A DNA stretch of 64,000 bases from Cytobacillus depressus (GTDB taxonomy: Bacteria; Bacillota; Bacilli; Bacillales; Cytobacillaceae). The stretch is taken from the NCBI RefSeq assembly GCF_008923245.1, contig NZ_WBOS01000003.1, positions 186,001-250,000 on the forward strand. Direction: 5' to 3'. A program made the translations under genes and the position numbers. Positions 36,371 to 45,792 of this stretch are shown one piece after another; within the stretch, counting starts at the first letter, position 1, and every line of letters begins with the position of its first letter. The notes beneath the pieces are model-generated. The model was given only the letters and a program-made list of their open reading frames with translations. It was not told the DNA's origin and searched no databases.

Positions 36371-36386
36371 ATACTGTCGACTAAGT
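36371..36386. promoter_or_regulatory. Possible third GTCGAC operator (O3)
   Basis: On the minus strand TTAGTCGACAGTATTC resembles O1 with its flank (ACAGTCGACTGTATTC), sharing 12 of 16 positions including the GTCGAC core. It is upstream of the M20 dipeptidase gene. The rest of the 400-base AT-rich spacer 36310-36709 shows no gene. Confidence 0.4.
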
Positions 36387-36709
36387 TATTACTTAACAGT
36401 TCAACCCTATGTTTTTTCATTAATAAACAAAAATATGACAATTTATAAAGTATCATAACACAATATTTGTTCGGTTTGTGTTAAGATAATTGAATAAAAT
36501 TAATATTTTTAATTATTAATTATTTATTTGGCTTCATATTTCTATTAGTTAAAAGCAAGTAAGATTAGAAGGTTTTTAGTTTTATGAGATCTAAAAAAGA
36601 TAGACTTCATTTTTTGGTACATTACTTGCAATGAATATCTATTGTTTATGCAAAATGAGTCGTATCAATATTAGTAGCATCAAAAAATCATTTTAGAGGA
36701 GAGAATGAA

Positions 36710-37924
36710 ATGGTAAAAGATTGGTTTAAACAAATTGAAGACATGTATGGCCAAATGGTAGAGTGGCGAAGACATATGCATCAACATCCAGAACTATCCT
36801 TCCAGGAAGTAGAGACGCCTAAAATGATCGCGTCGATCCTTGAAAGCTTTGGAATTGAAGTGCGTAGAAATGTAGGCGGAAGAGGAGTAGTCGGTACCAT
36901 ATTTGGAGCCAAGCCAGGAAAAACAATTGCGTTGCGCGCCGATTTTGATGCGCTGCCTATTCATGATGAAAAGGATGTTCCGTATAAATCGAAAATAGAC
37001 GGTGTCATGCATGCGTGCGGGCACGATGGCCACACAGCAACATTATTGGCTGTAGCAAAAGTTTTACAAGAAAATCGGAATCACCTTTCAGGAAATGTTG
37101 TCTTGATCCACCAGCATGCGGAAGAGTTACTTCCAGGCGGGGCCATTGCGATGGTTGAGGATGGTTGTTTAGAGGGAGTTGATGTTGTATTTGGCACACA
37201 TCTATCAACAGAACAACCAACTGGTGTGTATACATATAGGGAAGGTTATTTTATGGCCACCGATACCGATTTTACCATTAAGATTCAAGGGAAAGGCGGT
37301 CATGGTTCTGCCCCGCATCATACGGTTGATGCCATTGCGATTGGTAGCCAAATTGTCAATCAGTTACAGCATATTGTTAGCCGTCAAATGAATCCATTAA
37401 TACCTGCTGTTGTGTCCGTTGGTTCTTTCCATGCAGGAATGGCATCCAATGTCATAGCCGATACAGCTGAACTTACCGGTACGATCCGAACGTTTTCGGA
37501 AGAAGTGCTCGATCAGATTGAAAAAGAAATTAATGTCATCGTCAACGGAATTTGCGCTGCCTTCCATGCCACTTGCGAGGTCAATTGTGTGAGAGGGTAC
37601 CCTGCTGTTTACAACCATGAAGAAGAGACGAAACAGTTTGTCAAAACGATTAAGCAACATATAGGAGAAGAAACGCTTGTTGAAATTGACCCGATGATGG
37701 GGGGAGAAGATTTTTCTTACTATGTCAAAGAAAAGCCTGGAATGTTTTTCATGACTGGGGCAAGGAATGAAGAAATCGGAGCAGACTTCCCGCACCATCA
37801 TCCGAAATTCGACTTTGATGAACGAGCGATGGTGATGGCCGGAAAGGGTTTGATTAGTCTTGTTCATCATTACCTTGTTTCCGAAGCTCCTAAAGGAGAG
37901 TTAAAAGCTGAGGCTACATCTTGA
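36710..37924 (+). CDS. M20-family amidohydrolase (N-acyl amino acid hydrolase type)
   Basis: 404 residues. The N-terminal block is EWRRHMHQHPELSFQEVETP; metal ligands are in HACGHDGHTATLL (Cys, His, His), HQHAEELLPGGA (Glu-Glu) and the C-terminal FPHHHPKFDFDE; the dimerisation domain contains GKGGHGSAPHHTVDAI. This is the hippurate hydrolase / IAA-amino-acid hydrolase / YxeP class. Note HQHAEE where most members have FQPAEE. A GAGGAGAG site precedes the ATG. It is divergent from the M20 dipeptidase. Confidence 0.88.
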   Translation: MVKDWFKQIEDMYGQMVEWRRHMHQHPELSFQEVETPKMIASILESFGIEVRRNVGGRGVVGTIFGAKPGKTIALRADFDALPIHDEKDVPYKSKIDGVMHACGHDGHTATLLAVAKVLQENRNHLSGNVVLIHQHAEELLPGGAIAMVEDGCLEGVDVVFGTHLSTEQPTGVYTYREGYFMATDTDFTIKIQGKGGHGSAPHHTVDAIAIGSQIVNQLQHIVSRQMNPLIPAVVSVGSFHAGMASNVIADTAELTGTIRTFSEEVLDQIEKEINVIVNGICAAFHATCEVNCVRGYPAVYNHEEETKQFVKTIKQHIGEETLVEIDPMMGGEDFSYYVKEKPGMFFMTGARNEEIGADFPHHHPKFDFDERAMVMAGKGLISLVHHYLVSEAPKGELKAEATS

Positions 37925-38132
37925 TTGTAGCTTATTGAAGGGAGAAAGGAACTTCAATGATCTTTAAGTGGGAAAACCAATGTTAAGACTTAAACGGTGT
38001 CTTGACGATGGCTTACACTTTAATCTTCAAAGTCTGTGGGGCAAGGGATCAGATTTCGTGTTCCACTGTGTTCCACATTTCTTTTGATTCAATACGAAAA
38101 ATCATTTAACCTATTAAAAGGGAGTGTGAGAA

Positions 38133-38552
38133 ATGAAAATCATGAAATTTTTTATCATCACTGTCATTTTATTAGGTGTCATTGGTTATGGTGTTTATCA
38201 CTTTGGTACGAAGGTTGCTTCCGATAAGTTAGTTGAGACGATTTCCGCTGAGCTAGAGAACAGCGGAGATTCAGAAGAAATTAAGAAAATGATTGAAAGC
38301 GACCCAGAGCTAAAATCATTTATTGAAGAGGCTCAGACCGCTGACAGCAGCAAATTGCCATTTACTACAAAAGAAGAGGCAACAAAAGTATTAATTCGAA
38401 AAGTAGGTATTTCTGAATTAAATGATATTAGGGTGCAAGTGCAGAATGGATCCGTTTCTAAGGAAGAGATCCTGCAAGAAATCCAAGGGAAATTGACAGA
38501 GGAAGAAATTTTGGCATTAAAGGTAATTGCTTATAAAGAGTTGTATAAATAA
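38133..38552 (+). CDS. Single-pass membrane-anchored protein, unknown
   Basis: 139 residues: one N-terminal helix (4-24), then a highly charged region with Glu/Lys-rich helices (GDSEEIKKMIESDPELKSFI near 46). The C-terminal half (TVLIRKVGIS-like segment KVLIRKVGISELNDI, then EEILQEIQGKLTEEEILALK) resembles the helical tails of small Bacillus extracytoplasmic proteins. I do not recognise a named family. Its stop is immediately followed by a dispersed GGTGTCAGACACC copy, which might act in its 3' processing or termination. Confidence 0.7.
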   Translation: MKIMKFFIITVILLGVIGYGVYHFGTKVASDKLVETISAELENSGDSEEIKKMIESDPELKSFIEEAQTADSSKLPFTTKEEATKVLIRKVGISELNDIRVQVQNGSVSKEEILQEIQGKLTEEEILALKVIAYKELYK

Positions 38553-38636
38553 GGTGTCAGACACCTTCCGCAAAATAGGGTGTCAGACACCCTTCGTGGA
38601 CAAATTAGGAATTTTTCCATTGGGGAAGGACACTGT
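38553..38636 (+). repeat. Dispersed GGTGTCAGACACC element, one partial and one full copy
   Basis: Head palindromes at 38553-38565 (partial copy, cut short after TTCCGC) and 38579-38591 (full copy, ending GGACACTG near 38636). It begins at the base after the stop codon of the upstream gene. Confidence 0.85.
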
Positions 38637-38894
38637 TTAAAAAGTAGAGAGACGTTTTCATTTACGTCCTAAAAGTATTTGATTTCATACCGAAAGTTCA
38701 AAGTGTGTAGTCCATATGCAAAAGACCTTGGAAAACTAACTCTTCAAGGTCTTTTGCGTTTACAGTATGTGTTCTAGCGCCAGCCCCTGCTAGAATAAGC
38801 TTTGCTTTGACAAAAGCTTTAGGAAGGGAAGTAGTTGTATTTTAGAAGAGGTAAAGTAAGTTTGAGGGGGAAATGGTGTTTTAATCCGTTTCCC

Positions 38895-39734
38895 TTATTG
38901 ACTTTTAGGAGAAATAGTCTTCTGATGATCAAAACAATAGATTTTTCCACTGAATTTTTTATTTGCTAAACAATACGACTTAACTTTCTCTGAAACAGGG
39001 GTATTACATAATGCACAAGTATATAGTTGACTTGTTCCTTCGACGGAGCCATTCATTTTTAACGTACGGCTATGATCTTCCCTAGTTTTGGGATCAGTAA
39101 TATTTGCTTTTGAAAAGGCACTATATATTGTTGAGATGTCTTGTTCATTTAGTAGAGGCTCTTTGTGTTGAATTTTCAAAACGGAAATTTTCCGATGAAT
39201 AAATTCTGATAATTCAATGTCATATACAATAAGTTCATTGGAGGCTATTTTCCGATAATCTAAATCCACTTTAAAAGTACAGCGTTTCGTAAAAGATACT
39301 ATAGAGATAAATAAATCAGAAAATCTCTTATCTATTAATGCTGTTAATGCTTTGGTATGCCCGTAATTTTGTACAAAAGGGTTCATCATTTTAAACCGCC
39401 CATTAATCAACCATGTTTTTTGGCCTTTTCCTCCATAAATAGTGCCCTGATAGTTTTTAGTTTCAATGGTAAAAATCCCATATGGAGTTATAACAACATG
39501 ATCGATTTGCGAAAATCCAGATTTTGCTTTTGGATTTGGCACAAGTAGGTCGCTTAAAAATCTACAACTTTTTGGTAGTTGTTCAAGTTGGATATTAATC
39601 TTGTATTCGCCTATTTCGCCTTTTCTAGCAGCAACCTGTTCGGTTGCCTTCTTTGATTCTGCAGAGGCTATTTTGGGTTGTTCAGATTTGTTTTTATCTT
39701 TTTTCTTCTTTAAAAAGTTTAGGAATAATAACAT
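38895..39734 (-). CDS. NERD-domain protein with C-terminal Cys/His cluster
   Basis: 279 residues. The N-terminus is hydrophobic then very basic (FLKKKKDKNK). A NERD (nuclease-related) domain covers about 38-160, with GEIGEYKINIQL, DHVVITPYGIFTIETKNYQG (the Asp/Glu/Lys core) and GQKTWLING. The last 45 residues carry CALCNTPVSEKVKSYC and YCFDHQ, a likely zinc-binding site. NERD proteins are predicted to act on nucleic acid; this role is not shown here. AAGGAGAAG precedes the ATG. Divergent from the stalk-domain protein; the 320-base spacer holds no gene I can support. Confidence 0.85.
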   Translation of the reverse strand: MLLFLNFLKKKKDKNKSEQPKIASAESKKATEQVAARKGEIGEYKINIQLEQLPKSCRFLSDLLVPNPKAKSGFSQIDHVVITPYGIFTIETKNYQGTIYGGKGQKTWLINGRFKMMNPFVQNYGHTKALTALIDKRFSDLFISIVSFTKRCTFKVDLDYRKIASNELIVYDIELSEFIHRKISVLKIQHKEPLLNEQDISTIYSAFSKANITDPKTREDHSRTLKMNGSVEGTSQLYTCALCNTPVSEKVKSYCLANKKFSGKIYCFDHQKTISPKSQ

Positions 39735-40056
39735 GATCTTCTCCTTGTCGGTAAATTATACTATTATTGTATCTTTTGATAGTAGGGCTGCCAATATCAA
39801 GTGCGATACCCTTGCTTATCCACTTTCTGTTCTTTTCTACTTTGATATATTTCACCTAACTGATATACTTTTTGACATAGATTAATAATTTTTGAAAGTT
39901 TTTCTAGAATTGAAACAAGGGTAGGCTCGTGTTTCTGCAAAAGATCAAAACCCAGACCGGAGATTTGAAATACCTTGACGCACTGGGTAGAATAGGTCGG
40001 GATTTCCTAGTAAGTTGAGGAAAGTAAGTTTTTGATATAAAAGGAGTAGTTCAAAC

Positions 40057-40944
40057 ATGAAAAAGTTTTTAGGAAAAATCACAATTATATTATTGGGTGC
40101 ATTTATCGTATCGATTAGTCAAACGAATAATACGACCAACGCGGCAAGTCCGATCAAACTAGAAGTAGACGGTTGGGTATTATATACAGACGTGTCCCCG
40201 CAGATTGTTAATGGACGTGCATTAGTTCCTATACGAGTAATAAGTGAGCAGCTAGGAGCTTCTGTACACTGGGAAGCTAAGACGAAAAAAATTACCATAA
40301 AAAACAACTCACAATCAATTAGTCTAGTAATAGGTGAAAAGCAAGCAATCAAAGTAAACGAAGTTGTTGCTTTAGACGTTTCCCCTCAGATAAAAAATGG
40401 CAGAACCCTAATTCCAATGCGTTTTGTTTCTGAAGCATTAGGTCAATCGATTAAATGGGATTCAACCAAAAAGGCTGTTGTTGTAGATACATCTATTACA
40501 CCAAAATCAGAAATAGCTGAAATAGAAAAATTAGTTGCAGAACGAGAAAAAGCAATAGCCATGGATTTGAAAGCACCGCAAGGGCAAAAGCTGTTTGAAC
40601 CGAAATATTATGACGTTTTATTTACTAGATATGTTTTTCCAATGGGTAAGTATTCCATGTATGCGTATGTAAGTCAAGATGTTGCTACCTTTGTACAAAA
40701 TGGAACGATTATTGGCCAGCAACGTTTTAAAGATAAAACAATCACAGAACAATGGGGTAAAGTCTTTAATATTCAAGATCAAGCTGTTTTTTTCCACAAC
40801 TATATTTTTGGTGTAGGATTCGGTTTAACTTATGGAACAATTCAAAATGGGGAAATGAAAATAATTGATACGCTAAGAGAACCTGATATTACTCGCGATG
40901 ATCGCATTGTTAGGGTTGAGGAAGAAGAGAACCTTTTAAAATAG
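40057..40944 (+). CDS. Secreted protein with copper-amine-oxidase-like stalk domain
   Basis: 295 residues: a signal peptide (about 1-30, ending TNAAS), then a pair of stalk half-modules (35-95 and 95-147) with the repeated pattern VSPQI.NGR.L.P.R..SE.LG. The C-terminal 145 residues are unassigned. The stalk module occurs in many exported Firmicutes proteins and is thought to be a wall or surface scaffold, not an oxidase. Two other proteins in this window carry the same module (54475 and 56294). AAAAGGAG precedes the ATG. Confidence 0.82.
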   Translation: MKKFLGKITIILLGAFIVSISQTNNTTNAASPIKLEVDGWVLYTDVSPQIVNGRALVPIRVISEQLGASVHWEAKTKKITIKNNSQSISLVIGEKQAIKVNEVVALDVSPQIKNGRTLIPMRFVSEALGQSIKWDSTKKAVVVDTSITPKSEIAEIEKLVAEREKAIAMDLKAPQGQKLFEPKYYDVLFTRYVFPMGKYSMYAYVSQDVATFVQNGTIIGQQRFKDKTITEQWGKVFNIQDQAVFFHNYIFGVGFGLTYGTIQNGEMKIIDTLREPDITRDDRIVRVEEEENLLK

Positions 40945-40962
40945 AATGAGTTTCTAAAAATT

Positions 40963-40997
40963 AACGTTGTTGCCATTCATGCAGCAGCGTTTTTTTG
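40963..40997 (+). terminator. Terminator after the stalk-domain gene
   Basis: AACGTTGTTGC (40963-40973) pairs with GCAGCAGCGTT (40981-40991), two G-T pairs, then a T-run. Confidence 0.85.
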
Positions 40998-41009
40998 TTT
41001 TTAACATCG

Positions 41010-41067
41010 GGTGTCAGACACCTTCCGTGGAGAAATTGGATAGTTTTCCGTTTGGAGAGGACAGTGT
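41010..41067 (+). repeat. Dispersed GGTGTCAGACACC element, full copy
   Basis: Head palindrome 41010-41022, then TTCCGTGGAGAAATTGGAT, a TTTTCCG middle and the end GAGGACAGTG. It lies just beyond a terminator, in the 310-base spacer before the large membrane protein gene. Confidence 0.88.
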
Positions 41068-41257
41068 TTGGGAGTTGAGGGATATTGTCTTTAACTCGAA
41101 GAGCCGTCCCCATGCTTCACAAACCGGAAGCCATGTTTATTAGAAAAAGAAACGGCCTCCCAGCGAATTTTAAAAAAGAGGTTGAATATAATGTATAAAA
41201 AGTGTAGAATTACACTAATTTGTACAAAAAGTTAATTGATTCAAATGGGGTGACTGT

Positions 41258-44200
41258 ATGGTATCTCAATCAAGGGAACAGCAAAAGCAGCTTTTCAGGA
41301 GAGAGTTACATTTATTGAAAGAAAAAGAGTATATTTCAGTGCAGCAATATGAAGAGACATTGAATGCGCACGTCCAATTTTACGCTGATATAGAAGCGGA
41401 ACAAGAAAAGAACATGCTGGTGTCTAGTAAGGAAAATCCAGTTTTACAAAAGCCTGTTTCTCCAGTGAAAAAAGTGGAGAAGAAGAAATTATCAGCAGAA
41501 GAAATGAGAGAACGCAACATCTCGTGGTCCTTAAATATAGGAGTTATTTTATTGCTCATTGGCGGGTTATTTGTTGCGACAAGCAATTGGGAAACGATGG
41601 AGAACTGGATGAAGAGTGGAACGATCGCTTTTGTTTCCTTGTTGTTTTATGGAATGGCTTATGTGTCAAAAAGAATGTTGAGGATCGAACGAACGTCCTT
41701 TGCTTTTATCGTACTAGGGAGTTTATTTTTGCCTATTTTCATATTATCGATTGGTTGGTTCGAGCTATTAGGGCCATACTTGTCATTTTATGGGGAAGGA
41801 AGATACATACTTGGGATGTTAGGGAGCTTTCTTCTTGTACCGATTTACGGGCTTTTCGCCCGAAAATTACGGTCGCGCCTATTTGTCTGGTTTTCATTTA
41901 TCGCCCTCACTGCCGGAGCGGACTATTTTTTCGCGGCCTTTCAGCTTGAAAGAGATGGGTTTTACTTATGCATGACATTATTTAACATCGGGATTGTAGC
42001 AAGTTATCATTGGTTGAAAAAGCTGGAAAAATTCGAGTTCTTTTCGAAGGAACTTGTTTATTTTTCTCAATTCAATCTGATTCTATCAACTTTCCTGATG
42101 CTTGTTTTCTTTAATAACCATGTTTTTTACAGTGTTAATATTTTGCTTACAGCTGCGGTTTATTTATCAATAGTGTATGTATCCGGTCGGAAGGAGTACC
42201 ATTATGCCTTCAGTGTGATGATCGTTTACGGCGTTTATCAGTTGGTCGAACATTCGATTCTTGATTCGTTTGGGCCTGTTATATATGCACTTGTTGGAAT
42301 CGGCTTTTTAGCTGTTCCGAAAGTGATGTCGGGCGAAGGATATTGGGAAAAGATCTTCAGGTTCACGAGTGCTGCCGTCTCATGTCTTGCTTTTCTATAT
42401 GTGAGTGTTGTAGGCATTTTACTCCATATGAGTGAACCGTCGTTTGCACTTTTTCTTGCTTACATGATTATTGCCATCCAATTCACTTACTTGGCAAAGG
42501 TCATGGAAAATGGACTATTCTCATATTTGAGCCCCGTCTTTTTGGCATCTGCTCTTTATGAGATTGCTTTAGCTGTGGAACCATTTTTCCGCTTGGAAAC
42601 GATGACGATCCCTATTTTCATCATTGGATTTTTGATTTGTCTATGTATCGGGTATTGGCTAAAGCATCCAATGATCAAAACAGTAGTGAACAGTTCGCGG
42701 GATGTTGGGATGATCATCATGATATTGGCCATATTTATGGGTCTCGTCCATTATGCTTGGTTCAATGTTGGCTTCATGCTGCTGCTATTGAGTGTTGGAT
42801 TGGCCGTGGCCGATCGGTTGGAAACAAGGCAAGAATATATAGTTGTTATTCCTTGGGCCATCCCATTGACGATCGGATTCGCTTTGCTTAGCTTTGGCGA
42901 GGAAATGCGAACGAGTTTGAGTTTTTACAGAAATAATTTAGGGCTTCCAATGAATGCGGTGTTATCAAGTGCTGTGCTCATTTTTATGCATTACTTATGG
43001 AAAATCAAAGAGAAAGTGGTTTTAGCGAGAAACTCCTTCTACTTGGCACAAGTTTTTTATACGATTGCTATATTAGAAGTGTCTATTTTCCAAATAAATG
43101 GAGTATGGATGCGCCCGGCTGTTCTATTGGCTGGTGTTGGAATGTATGTGGCGTTCTATAAATTTACAAAGTTCAAATGGGTCCCATACTTGACGGCACT
43201 AGTGGCCATGGTTGCTTATTTTTCCGTATTATCTGCAATTCGCTTAAAAGGATCGGTTCCTGAGTTTTTCAGCTGGATTCAGTTCCCATTCGGGGCGTTT
43301 CTATTGTTAGCTGTCGCTTATTTTCTTATTAAAAAGGACCTGGTATTGGCTAAAGGTTTTGCTTGGGTAGGGCATGTATTCTTGCCATTGTTATTACTGA
43401 TGTCGAGCATAGTGTATCAAGAACAGGCATTTTGGAGCTTGGGTGCGTCCGTGATTGTTTATTGGATTAGCTCAAGGCTAACTGCTCGGGAATGGAAAGT
43501 AATGCTATTTTTATATAGTTCCTTCTTTACATTATTCATTGTCATCGTGAATCGGATTTTTGATCTATTTGGCGGAGAATATGAGAAATATTCCTTTATC
43601 ATCACAAGCAGCTTTGTTTTCATTTATTGGCTGCTTGCGAATAAGGCTGATCGAAAAAGAACGGTATACTTTCTTGTGCCATTCTCGCTCATTGGCATAG
43701 CAGTGTTTATTGCTTCCGGTCTTTTTGGATGGCTTTCATTTGTGGCCATGACTATTTATGCGATCGGGCTCATTGCTTTTCTTCATATGATTAAAAAGGA
43801 CATTTTCATTGGTTTACCATTACTGCTGTTATTTGCCGGAACATTGTCATTCCTTTTCATGAGTGGAATGGGTACATCTGATAAGTTGTTGATTGTTGGT
43901 GGATTTGGAGTAGGCCTTACTTTATGCGGACAGTTTTTTTATCGTTATTTAATAGAAGGAAATATGAAAAAAATTGATAGCTATTCATTAGCAGCTCTCC
44001 TCTTCTTTCTATCGATGTATGTTTTTCAAACTGATCGTGTTTGGATTCAAGTGATGCCAGGACTGTTCATTAGCTGTTTACTTTTCATGCAGAGAAAACG
44101 AATCCATTCAGCTTATGCTTGGATTCCTCTATTCCTTTCGGGAGTATATTTATTGCAGCCGTATTATACAATTCTTGGGAGTATCGCCATTCCAGATTTA

Positions 44201-44659
44201 ATCGAAAAAGAAGTATATGTTCTCCCATTTGTGGCTGTCATTATTTTTGCTCGTTTGTGCTTAAAAGATCGCTATAGAAGCATCACTGGGTACATCCAAT
44301 GGGGAGTATTAGTGGCGGTTTCCCTCGTGCTTATAGTGGATGCTCATGCCAGTTCAACAGTGTATGACGCTTTGATTATCGGGACGCTTGCATTGATCTC
44401 CATGATCTCTGGCATGTTCTTGCGGGTCAAATCGTATTTCTTTGTCGGCTCTGGCGTATTATTGCTAAATGTCCTGCTGCAAACGCGGCCCTTCTGGGGC
44501 AACATGCCATGGTGGGCCTACTTGTTAATTGCCGGCTCCATCCTCATTACGGTTGCCAGCTATCACGAATGGAACAAGCAAAAAACAACAAAAGGGGAGA
44601 AAACCTTCCTTTCAAAAATAAAACAAAACATCCTCACCAAACTAAACGACTGGGAATAA
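41258..44659 (+). CDS. Very large polytopic membrane protein (DUF2157-like / SCO7613-type)
   Basis: 1133 residues. The first 90 are polar with Lys/Glu-rich helices (SREQQKQLFRRELHLLKEKE), and are followed by about 30 or more hydrophobic segments with almost no soluble domain. The junction NISWSLNIGVILLLIGGLFV near 88 resembles the start of DUF2157-type membrane proteins. No transport or enzymatic motif is apparent. The family is common in Bacillus but uncharacterised. The ribosome site (TGGGGTG) is modest. A strong terminator follows at 44751-44800. Confidence 0.75.
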   Translation: MVSQSREQQKQLFRRELHLLKEKEYISVQQYEETLNAHVQFYADIEAEQEKNMLVSSKENPVLQKPVSPVKKVEKKKLSAEEMRERNISWSLNIGVILLLIGGLFVATSNWETMENWMKSGTIAFVSLLFYGMAYVSKRMLRIERTSFAFIVLGSLFLPIFILSIGWFELLGPYLSFYGEGRYILGMLGSFLLVPIYGLFARKLRSRLFVWFSFIALTAGADYFFAAFQLERDGFYLCMTLFNIGIVASYHWLKKLEKFEFFSKELVYFSQFNLILSTFLMLVFFNNHVFYSVNILLTAAVYLSIVYVSGRKEYHYAFSVMIVYGVYQLVEHSILDSFGPVIYALVGIGFLAVPKVMSGEGYWEKIFRFTSAAVSCLAFLYVSVVGILLHMSEPSFALFLAYMIIAIQFTYLAKVMENGLFSYLSPVFLASALYEIALAVEPFFRLETMTIPIFIIGFLICLCIGYWLKHPMIKTVVNSSRDVGMIIMILAIFMGLVHYAWFNVGFMLLLLSVGLAVADRLETRQEYIVVIPWAIPLTIGFALLSFGEEMRTSLSFYRNNLGLPMNAVLSSAVLIFMHYLWKIKEKVVLARNSFYLAQVFYTIAILEVSIFQINGVWMRPAVLLAGVGMYVAFYKFTKFKWVPYLTALVAMVAYFSVLSAIRLKGSVPEFFSWIQFPFGAFLLLAVAYFLIKKDLVLAKGFAWVGHVFLPLLLLMSSIVYQEQAFWSLGASVIVYWISSRLTAREWKVMLFLYSSFFTLFIVIVNRIFDLFGGEYEKYSFIITSSFVFIYWLLANKADRKRTVYFLVPFSLIGIAVFIASGLFGWLSFVAMTIYAIGLIAFLHMIKKDIFIGLPLLLLFAGTLSFLFMSGMGTSDKLLIVGGFGVGLTLCGQFFYRYLIEGNMKKIDSYSLAALLFFLSMYVFQTDRVWIQVMPGLFISCLLFMQRKRIHSAYAWIPLFLSGVYLLQPYYTILGSIAIPDLIEKEVYVLPFVAVIIFARLCLKDRYRSITGYIQWGVLVAVSLVLIVDAHASSTVYDALIIGTLALISMISGMFLRVKSYFFVGSGVLLLNVLLQTRPFWGNMPWWAYLLIAGSILITVASYHEWNKQKTTKGEKTFLSKIKQNILTKLNDWE

Positions 44660-44673
44660 GGTGTCTGGAATAA

Positions 44674-44730
44674 GGTGTCAGACACCGTCCGTGGACAATT
44701 CGGATTTTTTTCTACCCAGGGCGGACAGTT
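44674..44730 (+). repeat. Dispersed GGTGTCAGACACC element, full copy
   Basis: Head palindrome 44674-44686, then GTCCGTGGACAATTCGGAT, ending GGCGGACAG. It starts 14 bases after a stop codon; the intervening GGTGTCTGGAATAA looks like a second, broken head. Confidence 0.88.
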
Positions 44731-44750
44731 ATGTAGGGTTAATATTTCGC

Positions 44751-44800
44751 AAGGGGACGCTTTATGCCGCAAGCATGTGGGGGCATTAAGCGTCCTTTTG
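44751..44800 (+). terminator. Strong terminator after the large membrane protein gene
   Basis: AAGGGGACGCTTTATGCC (44751-44768) pairs with GGCATTAAGCGTCCTTTT (44782-44799), with further T residues after. No gene is seen between here and 45046. Confidence 0.88.
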
Positions 44801-45045
44801 CTTTTTTGGTATAAGAAAGTGAAAGGGAAACTTCTTTTGACTGGATGATTCGAATCATGTAGCTAACAAGAATAATAAATTATTTGATAGAAATTGAGAT
44901 TGTCTGATCAGGACGTTGGCAGCACTTCACATTTTCCAAATAATAGACGGGGCCAAATAATTTGGGACATAGTTTTTTTCTTGGACAAATATGATTTATC
45001 AGAAGGCCGTAAAAAATATAGTTCCTACTGAACAGGAGGCGAAAG

Positions 45046-45603
45046 ATGCTAAAGGCAGTCCAAGAATACTTCTCCATTGAAACGGTGATTTGGCTGTTAC
45101 CTGTCATTTTTATGTTTCATAATTTAGAGGAGATCATAACAATTGAGAGCTTTATGGAAAAATACAAAAACAAAGTTTCAAAGTCTTTCCTCGCAAAGCT
45201 TGTGTTGGATGTTAGAAGAATATTAGGTGCAAAATCAAATCATTTTTCTGTTACCACTACTTGGATTTTGTTTATTTTATCACTGATTTCTTTTAGGTCT
45301 GCCTATCTTCTGCCAATCGAGGGGAACTTTCTTCTATTTGTTGCCGCATTAAATGTGTTTTTTTTACAGGCGTTTTCCCATATTAGCCAAACTATTATTT
45401 TCCGGAGTTATACGCCCGGTGTCATAACAGCGGTATTCGCTGTCATTCCTTATTCTCTTTTTACATATGCTTATTTGTTTGAAATGGGTTTCATAAATGG
45501 ACACTTATTAATTAAAAGTATTCCTATTAGCATTACTATGGTGCCGATTTTTCTTATCGGGGGGTATTTGGGGCGGAGAATAGTTCATCCTCTAATTGAT
45601 TGA
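45046..45603 (+). CDS. HXXEE-domain membrane protein
   Basis: 185 residues with five or six hydrophobic helices and the defining FHNLEE motif (24-29), plus a second conserved His region at FSHISQT near 108. HXXEE proteins are membrane proteins of unknown activity; the His/Glu residues suggest metal binding. AGGAGGCG lies before the ATG. A single unit of the array-C 52-bp repeat begins at its stop codon. Confidence 0.8.
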   Translation: MLKAVQEYFSIETVIWLLPVIFMFHNLEEIITIESFMEKYKNKVSKSFLAKLVLDVRRILGAKSNHFSVTTTWILFILSLISFRSAYLLPIEGNFLLFVAALNVFFLQAFSHISQTIIFRSYTPGVITAVFAVIPYSLFTYAYLFEMGFINGHLLIKSIPISITMVPIFLIGGYLGRRIVHPLID

Positions 45604-45651
45604 TGGAGCACGTTTCGGAAGATGATTATATAAAACGCGTTCCATGAAAGG
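45600..45651. repeat. Lone 52-bp unit related to array C
   Basis: ATGGAGCACGTTTCGGAAG and AAAACGCGTTCCATGAA align with array C units (46553-46864). Its arms ATGGA/CGTTT and AAACG/TCCAT pair better than in any array copy, so it may be the least decayed hairpin of the family. It overlaps the stop codon of the HXXEE gene. Confidence 0.75.
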
Positions 45652-45695
45652 TCCATCAAGGCTAGGGTCCGATAACATATATGAGTGCTTGTTCG

Positions 45696-45732
45696 TTTTA
45701 CTAGATTTTGTATTTGCGCAAAATTAGTAAAA
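45696..45732. promoter_or_regulatory. Long inverted repeat upstream of the ECF S-component gene
   Basis: TTTTACTA-G-ATTTTG (45696-45710) pairs with CAAAATTAGTAAAA (45719-45732): 14 bp with one bulged base and an 8-base loop. It lies about 60 bases before the start codon. It could be a repressor operator or a leader hairpin; it does not match a riboswitch that I know. Confidence 0.5.
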
Positions 45733-45792
45733 TGTATTTAATAATTAGTAGATTCGGAGTATGATAATATTAAAAAAGAAAGAGGGAGTCAT

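Noticed and set aside
45604..45792. Riboswitch upstream of the ECF S-component gene
   Set aside because: I could not fit the leader to TPP, FMN, cobalamin, preQ1 or other aptamers known to me; only the inverted repeat is reported.
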